64,000 nucleotides of DNA. Origin: Bacteroidia bacterium (GTDB lineage: Bacteria; Bacteroidota; Bacteroidia; J057; JADKCL01). The position numbers and the translations under genes were made by a program. Below, one piece after another: positions 34,842 to 42,500 of this stretch. Numbering within the stretch: the first letter of the stretch is position 1; each line of letters starts with the position of its first letter. The notes beneath the pieces were generated by a model that saw only the letters and a program-made list of their open reading frames with translations, made no database searches and was not told the DNA's origin. The stretch is from positions 248,001-312,000 of the forward strand of contig JACJYV010000003.1 of NCBI GenBank assembly GCA_020635905.1, in the 5' to 3' direction.

Positions 34842-36170
34842 TTAACTGATTGTATTGATTTTAGCGATTCCTGCATATTCGAGGGCCATTTCCAACGGCA
34901 TTTCCCGGCCGGTCATACCCAAAAACTGCTGTCTTACCTGGTGAACCAGGATTTCGCGTCCGCTGCCGGTACGCAGGCCGCATTGCTGGGCCAGGCTGAT
35001 CAGGGGAGTCAATCCCCTGGAATAGGTCAGATCGATGATGACTGCATGGTCGGAAGCCAGGGCGGGGTCGAAGGGCAATTCATGCTCTTTTTTGCCCTGA
35101 GGGGTGGCATGAATGATCAGGTCGTAGCCGGCGGGATGAAATCCGGAAAGCAGTCGGTAAGGTATGCCCAGCCTGTCGGTGGCGGTCAGGCCGCGGGAGA
35201 CAGACCGATTATACAAATTGATATGCGCTCCCCGGGCCATCAATTTGGCTGCAATGGTACGGCCCGCGCCTCCGCAGCCGAGCAAGGCCACTTTTTTCCC
35301 CTGTGGGTCGAAAGCCAGGCCCCGCAGAATTTCTTCCACTCCCATGCCATCTGTGGTATCAGCCCGCCAGTGTTCCCCATCCCTGAGCACCAGATTGCAG
35401 GCCCCGGCAATTTCCACAAAAGGATTGCGGGTCGTACCCACCGTTTCCCAGGCCTCTTCTTTGAGGGGAGAAACGGAGGTCAGCCCCTCGATCCTGAGGT
35501 TGCGCAGGTATTCATCTGTGGCGGACATTTCGAGAAATTCCCCAAAAGACTCCACATAAAAGGGCAGATACAACCAGGGAAGTCTCAACAGACGGTAGGC
35601 CATGTTGTGCAGGCAGGGAGAAAGGGAGCCGGTCAGGGGGCGGCCAATGATGCCATAGAGCCGGGAGACCGGATATATTTTCGGCAGCCCGTAGTCTATG
35701 GTCCATTCCTGGATCGTGGGGGCATTTTCGGGGGAGGATTCCAGAGAGGCGATCGCCAATTGAGCGCCCGTAAAGGCGCCCAGGATACGGGTCCAGCGGC
35801 CCAAAGGGCCGGTGGCATAGGCGGTCAGCCTGCGTTTACCCACTTCCTTTTGCAATTGCAAAGGCCAGATCACCTCCCGCTGGCTGCGCGGAATGAATTC
35901 CATCAGGTAGCCCGCCGCAGGGGTGGCCAATAGCTCCTGGTATTTTTGTTGTAATTGATCATAGGATTCAGCTTCACCCCTCCAGTAAAGGAGGCGCTGG
36001 TGGTCGGGAATATGGAGCAAAATTTCGGGGCGGAGATCCTCCTCCTCCAATTCGACCCAGTACGCCTGATCGGGGGCCTTGATCAGCATTTTTGCCCGCC
36101 ATTCAGCATCCCCCTCAAACTCCCCTCCGTTGGCCTTTGTCCTGAGACTGAAAATAAGGTTAATTCCCAA
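34842..36170 (-). CDS. Bifunctional type I dehydroquinase (degenerate)/shikimate dehydrogenase
   Basis: 442 residues from the only canonical start, a TTG at 36170. The frame is open further back to 36318, and the extra 49 codons (including TTSGPLVAADLG and YLVYFRADGS) match the N-terminal strands of type I dehydroquinase, so the true start is upstream at a non-standard codon or has been lost. The dehydroquinase half (SLRTKANGGEFEG, GRWTRILG) lacks the catalytic Lys of the PKIA motif and the catalytic His, so it is probably inactive. The shikimate dehydrogenase half looks complete: GIIGRPLTGSLSPCLHN, SPLKEEAW (catalytic Lys), GACN, TTDGMG, LGCGGAGR and YNRS for NADP. Embedded in this operon it may oxidise or reduce a shikimate- or quinate-like intermediate. 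Confidence 0.8.
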   Translation of the reverse strand: MGINLIFSLRTKANGGEFEGDAEWRAKMLIKAPDQAYWVELEEEDLRPEILLHIPDHQRLLYWRGEAESYDQLQQKYQELLATPAAGYLMEFIPRSQREVIWPLQLQKEVGKRRLTAYATGPLGRWTRILGAFTGAQLAIASLESSPENAPTIQEWTIDYGLPKIYPVSRLYGIIGRPLTGSLSPCLHNMAYRLLRLPWLYLPFYVESFGEFLEMSATDEYLRNLRIEGLTSVSPLKEEAWETVGTTRNPFVEIAGACNLVLRDGEHWRADTTDGMGVEEILRGLAFDPQGKKVALLGCGGAGRTIAAKLMARGAHINLYNRSVSRGLTATDRLGIPYRLLSGFHPAGYDLIIHATPQGKKEHELPFDPALASDHAVIIDLTYSRGLTPLISLAQQCGLRTGSGREILVHQVRQQFLGMTGREMPLEMALEYAGIAKINTIS

Positions 36171-36317
36171 ATTCCTTATTTCCCATATATCATTACGGAT
36201 GGAAGCAGAACCATCAGCCCGAAAATATACGAGATAGGCTGGTCCCAGATCGGCAGCGACCAGAGGACCAGAGGTAGTGAGGGCGATATGTGCATATCCG
36301 TGATTCAGAGGGTATGC

Positions 36318-37571
36318 TTATTTGGGATCTTCTCCCGTGTCTTCCATGACTGTTTTGAGCACTTCGATGATTTCCTGGGGAGCGGCCAGGCCGTTGGCTT
36401 TCTTCCAGAGGCCGGTTTTGAGGTTCCCGATCAGGATAATGGTATCGTGGGCTTCGCGCTGGTCAACGTATTTGCCGATCTTTTTCATGACCAGATCCAC
36501 ATTTTCCTTGTCACCCGAGAGAAAATGCCAGCCTTCCCGGGCCTGATAGCCCCGGGCATAGTCGGTCAGTTGGGTGGGGGTATCGTGGTCCGGATCGACG
36601 GTGATGGTCATCATGGTCACTTCCGACCCCAGTTTATCGCCCAGCCAGACCTGCACTTCCTGCATCATTTTATTCATCACCGGACATGAGCCTGTACATT
36701 CGGCAAAAAATGGATTGATTATCACCACTTTGTTTTCCATCAGGTCGGAGTAGAAGCGGTATTCCTTCCCGTTTTGGTCCACCAGAGGGGTATCGGTAAA
36801 GTAATGACGGTCCCGCTCAATCATTTCCGGGGTACGGAGGCCGGAGGCGGGTGCCAACTGAGGTTTGGAGCCAGGTTCGGGAGCTTCTTCGTTCAGGGTT
36901 TTGGTCTTACCCAGATACTTAAGGATGGTGCTTTCAAGCAAATCCACCTCAGCCAGTCCGTTGGTGCGGATCCAGTTGTCCTCGCCTTCCTTGCCTACCA
37001 TGAGAATCGGGGCGTGATCCTCTTTGAGCGGGGTAAATACCTTTAGATCCTTGAGCAACTGGTCCACCACTGCCTTGTCGCCGGTCAGCAGGGTCCAGCC
37101 CGGTCCGGGCTTGAATTTCTCGCTCCAGGCTTTCAGCCTTTCGGGGGTATCATTGACCGGGTCAATCGACACGGACAACATGACCAAATTATCTCCCCGG
37201 ACTTCCGCCATGCGGCGGTTGAGTTCGGCAAAATTGGCCCCCATGGGCGGGCAAATGGTGGTACAGGTGGTAAATATGAAGTTAATCGCCACCACTTTAC
37301 CCTTGATCAGGTCGTGAAACCTGACTTCCTCCCCGTTCTGATTGCGCAGCACGGGATTGCCCAGATCCACGCCCCCGACTTTCAGTTCGGCACTGGCTGC
37401 AGGCGCATTGGGATCGCAGCAGGATCCGGTCTCGACGGGATGCTTTTTCTTATTTTTCTTGTGCTTCTGAGCCTGGAGTGATTGGGGAACCCAGGCGAGC
37501 ACCGCGATGAGCAACATCGTGCCTGCTGCTTTGAGGGTTACCTTGTATTGCAAATTCATAATTCTGATCAT
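36318..37571 (-). CDS. Double-domain SCO1/SenC copper chaperone
   Basis: 417 residues from the ATG at 37571, which overlaps the stop of the propeller gene by ATGA. An earlier in-frame ATG at 37628 would lie inside that gene. A signal sequence ends near SLQAQ (about 35), then a Lys/His-rich linker. Two thioredoxin-fold SCO domains follow: domain 1 with CTTIC at 103-107 and His186 in EDHAPIL; domain 2 with CTGSC at 292-296 and His375 in EAHDTIIL. SCO proteins deliver copper or reduce Cys residues at a CuA site. Here the nearby copper enzyme is the giant multicopper oxidase two genes upstream, so copper loading of that enzyme is the likely job. Tandem duplication within one chain is uncommon. 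Confidence 0.88.
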   Translation of the reverse strand: MIRIMNLQYKVTLKAAGTMLLIAVLAWVPQSLQAQKHKKNKKKHPVETGSCCDPNAPAASAELKVGGVDLGNPVLRNQNGEEVRFHDLIKGKVVAINFIFTTCTTICPPMGANFAELNRRMAEVRGDNLVMLSVSIDPVNDTPERLKAWSEKFKPGPGWTLLTGDKAVVDQLLKDLKVFTPLKEDHAPILMVGKEGEDNWIRTNGLAEVDLLESTILKYLGKTKTLNEEAPEPGSKPQLAPASGLRTPEMIERDRHYFTDTPLVDQNGKEYRFYSDLMENKVVIINPFFAECTGSCPVMNKMMQEVQVWLGDKLGSEVTMMTITVDPDHDTPTQLTDYARGYQAREGWHFLSGDKENVDLVMKKIGKYVDQREAHDTIILIGNLKTGLWKKANGLAAPQEIIEVLKTVMEDTGEDPK

Positions 37572-39538
37572 TTTACCCTCAACACGAGGTATTGGGGATT
37601 GTTGAAATCGAGCTTGTGCGAAGGGCACTCGGCCCGGATATAATAGGCGCCAGGTTCTGGGAAGATGAATTTCCCGCCATAAATGCCCGCCACTTCTGAT
37701 TCAGCGGAGGGGACCTCCTCAAACCAGTTGGAGGGCGAGGTCGCCCGGAACCTCACGTCCTGCAGCCCGGTCAGGGCATCGCCGGAAAGCGGATCCTTCA
37801 TCTCTACAAAAACCTTGAATTCCTCATTGGCTTTCACCTCCAGGGCTCCGCGAAAGAACTGAATGGAAACGGTGCCCAGTTTATCCATGGCTCTTTCCTT
37901 TTCCAGGGTGGGATTTTCGCCTATTTCTGCCTCGAAGCAATGCACAATGCGGGGGGCATCCAGGAAAAATGGGATGCGGTAAGGGCCGTGGCCACGGATG
38001 CGGGCAATGGTCTCATAGGTGCCCGGGCTCACTTCCTTCAGACTGCGGTCGATGACCGCAACCGAGCGGGGACGACGGTTGTAATTGGAGAAATTACCCC
38101 GGGGAGCGGCCATGCCTTCCATGTAGTAATACACCATTTTGTCGTTGGGATTGGCCAGCAGCATGGCACTGGTGCCGGGTGCCTGCACCATCAGCGGGCC
38201 TTCACAGGGTTGTTCTGAGAGAGCCGACGGATTTTGCCCTCCGGGAAATTCGGCCGCCTGCAGGGGCATCCCTTCCTTGCCGATGTTGTCCAGGGGAAAC
38301 ATCAACACTTCCTCACTGCCCGCATGGACCACATAAGCCAGTTCGGCGGAAAAATACACCTTCATAGGCTGAGATTCTGTGTCTCCCGTCTGTACGATGC
38401 GGTTGGAGGCGGCATCCAGGATCTGAATCCGGTCGGATTCAGGATAGACCAGGAAGGCGAAGCGGCCCGTGGGCTCAAAAGCCAGGTGGGAGGCGCCGGG
38501 CAGGGAGGAAAATTCGGTGACTACCTGACCAGAGCGGGCATCAATGACCCAAACCTTGCCCGTTTCCGGATCGGAAACATAGGCGGCTTTGGCTTTTTCG
38601 GACCAGGCGATCAGGCCGGGAGTTCCATCGAGGGAAACGTCTGATGATTTTACCATGCGGTTGGGATCCACAATGGAAACGGTTCCGCTGCGCGGATTGG
38701 TGACAAACAGGTAGCGGCTGTCGCCAGATATGGCCAGGGCATGGTCCCCTTCCCCGGTCGTAACTGAACCAACCAGGTTGCCATCCGCGGCGGAAATCGC
38801 AGCCACGCCCGAGTAGCCTTCGATCTTCCCCGAACTGAATTCGGCCCAGAGATACTGGCCATCGGGTTGCATCAGGAGCTGATTGGGTTGGGCATTGAGG
38901 GGAATGTGCTTCCTTACACTCCAGTCGGCGGCCGAGATCATGGCCACACTGCCTGCCTGGGGCTGACTTACATAGATAAGGTCCTGTTTGGGGGTGATTT
39001 CCCAATCCATGCCCACGGACTGGAGGGGAATGATGGCCAGCAGTTTGGTGCCACCAAAGCTGAAGAGCGGGTCCACCACCGAGACCGAGGCATCGTTGTT
39101 GAGAGCCAGCACATAAAACACGTTGAGATCCAGTTCGGCCCGGCTGAACATGCTGCCACTGAGGAAACTGGTCAGCAGCTGACCGCAGTCGTACACATCG
39201 GCCCGTGAATTGCGGCGGCTGGGCTCCATCCAGGCCCCGGGGCTGGCCCCGGAAATGCCATTGCCCGAGAGCGTATCCCGGATGGTAAACCTGAATATCG
39301 CATCGTCTCCTTCCCTAAAAGGGGCAGAAGGATTGGCTCCATCCACATGACTCATTTCAAAACCTATCTCAATGCCGTCAAATACAGCCGTTTGCTTTTG
39401 GGCATGGGCAACGGAGCATATTCCCAAAATTGTCACCCACCCCACTAAGATGCAGCCGGAGCACAAGGCTCCGGTTACTTTTTTTGCAGTGCAAAATATA
39501 TTGTGATATGTAGAGACAGGTCTCAGCCTCATGGGCAT
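37568..39538 (-). CDS. Exported YVTN-type beta-propeller protein
   Basis: 656 residues with a long N-terminal signal (hydrophobic core ~22-45, ending VAHAQ). An N-terminal beta domain comes first (~50-130), then about seven propeller blades with YVTN-like words (DHALAISGDSRYLFVTNPRSG, TVSIVDPNRM, AYVSDPETGKVWVIDARSG, FAFLVYPESDRIQILDAAS), and a C-terminal Ig-like domain (~545-656) with FKVFVEMKDPLSGDALTG. It could be a binding or electron-transfer partner of the multicopper oxidase, whose gene ends in the TAATG overlap at its start (39536-39540). The downstream SCO gene overlaps it by ATGA, so the three are translationally coupled. Confidence 0.85.
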   Translation of the reverse strand: MPMRLRPVSTYHNIFCTAKKVTGALCSGCILVGWVTILGICSVAHAQKQTAVFDGIEIGFEMSHVDGANPSAPFREGDDAIFRFTIRDTLSGNGISGASPGAWMEPSRRNSRADVYDCGQLLTSFLSGSMFSRAELDLNVFYVLALNNDASVSVVDPLFSFGGTKLLAIIPLQSVGMDWEITPKQDLIYVSQPQAGSVAMISAADWSVRKHIPLNAQPNQLLMQPDGQYLWAEFSSGKIEGYSGVAAISAADGNLVGSVTTGEGDHALAISGDSRYLFVTNPRSGTVSIVDPNRMVKSSDVSLDGTPGLIAWSEKAKAAYVSDPETGKVWVIDARSGQVVTEFSSLPGASHLAFEPTGRFAFLVYPESDRIQILDAASNRIVQTGDTESQPMKVYFSAELAYVVHAGSEEVLMFPLDNIGKEGMPLQAAEFPGGQNPSALSEQPCEGPLMVQAPGTSAMLLANPNDKMVYYYMEGMAAPRGNFSNYNRRPRSVAVIDRSLKEVSPGTYETIARIRGHGPYRIPFFLDAPRIVHCFEAEIGENPTLEKERAMDKLGTVSIQFFRGALEVKANEEFKVFVEMKDPLSGDALTGLQDVRFRATSPSNWFEEVPSAESEVAGIYGGKFIFPEPGAYYIRAECPSHKLDFNNPQYLVLRVK

Positions 39539-42500
39539 TAGTTATTGGGACCTCCTGATCTGGCGGGAAGTCTCAGCTTGATGCCGTCATTGATTCCGTT
39601 TTGAACATTATCGTTGATGAAGTGAACATCACGCAATCCGTGTTTTTCCCGCTCCCGGGAATAATTGTACAATTCGTCGGATGAGTAGGTGCGGCTGCTG
39701 CCCTGGCTTCCATCGGCCAGAGTGGCAGAAACAGTCACGGACTGTTTGATGGAGAGCTGAGCATCGGTCAGCAACCATTGGCCGTTGGCCTGATTCACAT
39801 TCACGGTAGAGGATTTCCCCCCTGAGCCCTTAATGCTGACTGAGCGCGGATATTTCCCTGTGTTCGGATCAACCGTGCTGCTGCCGTAAAGTGAGGCAAT
39901 TGAATTGGTATCCCTGCCGGATACATCCACCCGGTAAACCACGGTTGCATCTTTACCTCCCGTTACCCGGAAAAGTCCCCAGGAACCGTCGGTGAAGGGC
40001 TCGGCCCGCCAATCGAGGTAAACATAGTCGCCGGGGACTTTGAAGGTCCCCCCTGCACTCGCGATCAGGAGATCAAAGGAATTGAGAGCGCCGAGTTGCT
40101 CGCGGGTACCCTGCCACTGTGAGGTATCATTTACTCCCAGCACCGTGGATGAGGCCTGATAGGGCAATTCCTGCCAAACGTGACCGTGGATATCGAATAC
40201 GTTTCCGTCGCCCTTGCCTCCCGTGTGGATCATGCGGAACCTTACGGGTGTACCGGCTGAAGCGGCAAAAATGGGGGTTTCGGGTTCAGATCGCACGATG
40301 GCATTGGTGAGCAGATCGTAGATATTTTCCGGGTTGAAGTTGAGGTTGTCGTTGCTGGACCCATCCAGGGTATTGAGGTTGGTTGGGTCTTTGAAAATAC
40401 GGCTTCCGACCGGCTCTGAACGGTAGTTGATGGCCGAATTGACCACGGCACCGTAGGTGGCGTTGCGGGGTTCGGAATACACCAGCAGATTATCCTGCAA
40501 AATGACCACAAACTCCCGGAAAAGAGCCTTGGAACCACCCTTGAAGGCAGCTTCGCTGGCATACACACTGGCCGAGGTGTAATCGGTGTACAGGTTATCA
40601 TCTTCCACCCAGTAAGATCCGGCAGGCTCAATGATCATGGCGCCAAAGAGGCCTGAAGTGTATTGCAGGAGCGGATCAGGTGCAGACAGGGGGATGGCGC
40701 CAAATTCAACCGGTTGAGGGGTAAAATTGCCGCCTTTCTTCTGCCAGCGACCGGCATACCATTCGTACTGCACTATATTGCCCGGATTATCGGCCAGTTG
40801 ATTTCCGCCGTTGATCCCGATGGCTCCGCCGTCATTTTTGCTCACATCGTAGCTCATGAGGTCCACATGGAGACCTGCGGTGGTGGAAGCCTGGTAGGCA
40901 TAGACGGTGGGAGGAGTTGAATTGGCGTAACCTGCGCTGTCCTGTTGCACCAGGAAGCGGGGAGTAACCGCGTTGCGCAGGGTCACCTGCACGCATTCTC
41001 CGGCGGAAGCCCGCAATACCAGCGGCTGGGGCCGATAGCCTGCGCCTTTACGGAAGTCATTCAGTTCTTCGGTCCTGACATAAACCATGGCCTGGGTATC
41101 GAAGTTGCGCAGGCGTTCGTTATAGGGCAGTTTACCCCAGTTTTCTCCAAACTCCTGGTACTGGTCGATGCTGATCGCGGTAATGTCGTACTTGCGGGCA
41201 TTGGTGGCAGCCGAAGGCGGACAACCACAATTCTGGGTATTGGACGCCGGATTCTGGTTGGTGGAAAGTTTCTTCAAATCGGGCTGATCCTGGCTGTAGG
41301 AACGGATCAATCCCCATGAACCACCCTGCATACCTGTTTCGTCGGCATTGGTCATCACCAGGTAATCTGCCAAGCCATTCGCGTTTCCGGCGGTATTGGG
41401 CATGAAGAAATTCAACTCAAAGTGCTCAGAAAGGCTGGCAGTCTGGGTGCTGCGCAAGCCTGAGTTTTTGAAGGAAGGCTCAAACTGCCAGTGCAGGCCG
41501 TGGATGTTGAGGTAATGTGGATTGACGTGGGCGCCCACCAGAGTTCTGACCTGCACTTCGTCGCCGGTGTAGGCCCGGGCCAGCGGAGTATAGGGGTCGC
41601 CGGGCAACATGCCGGGGCTGATGGGTTGTTTGGCCCAGATAAATTTATTGGTGCCAGGCGCGATATAGCCCGGAGTGGGCTGACTATTGAGGGCGTCAAT
41701 GCCCCGGGTTTCATTGGAACTGAAGGAATAAGCCGAATTGGGCGAATTACCCGGTCCACCCTGTACCCTGGCGGGCAGGGGTTCGTTGCGGTAGTTCATG
41801 GAGAGAATACCACGACCGCCGGTCGATACAATTTCAGGCGCTCCGGGAGGATTGATGGCATTTTCCGTATCGATCCAGCCCCGGTAATTGGTGTTTACAT
41901 TTTTGGTAAAATAAGCCACGGTAGAGGTGTCGGTCCAGTGGGGATATTCATCAGCAGCAGCTTTGGAGCCAGCCAGATAAGCCTGCTGGTTATCCTGGTA
42001 CTCATACATGAATTCGCGGTAGGTACGCTGGTTGGCCGGGGTTTCGATGATGGCCTGCCAATCCGTAGGACCGCCGTCAGATACGGAGGCTAACTGGGAG
42101 ACTGAGGGCACGCCATTCGCACCCACTGAGTAGGCAACTCCCACCTTGCGGCTGGCTTTGCCCGGACGGGCCGAACCCAGACTGTCACCCGTGGAGGAAT
42201 TAAACCACTGAGAATTTTCCGGCTCTATCAGCAACCCTGCATAAAGACCGACCTGCTGGTGGGTGGAAGGTCCGAAGTGGTCGTGGGTAAAGACCGTGCG
42301 GATGGTACGGTCGTGGGTCATGGCATTATTATACAGGGGGTCTGCATACCAGCGCTGGATGGTGGTTTGGGCCCCAACCCAGTTTTGTCCCTGCGGAGCC
42401 TGGCCCCAGATGGGGTTGGGCTTGTGAGGCACCAGCTTTTCACCCGAAGGGGTTCCGGCCATGCCCTTGATAGAACCTGCAAAGTACTTTTTCAGGTCGG

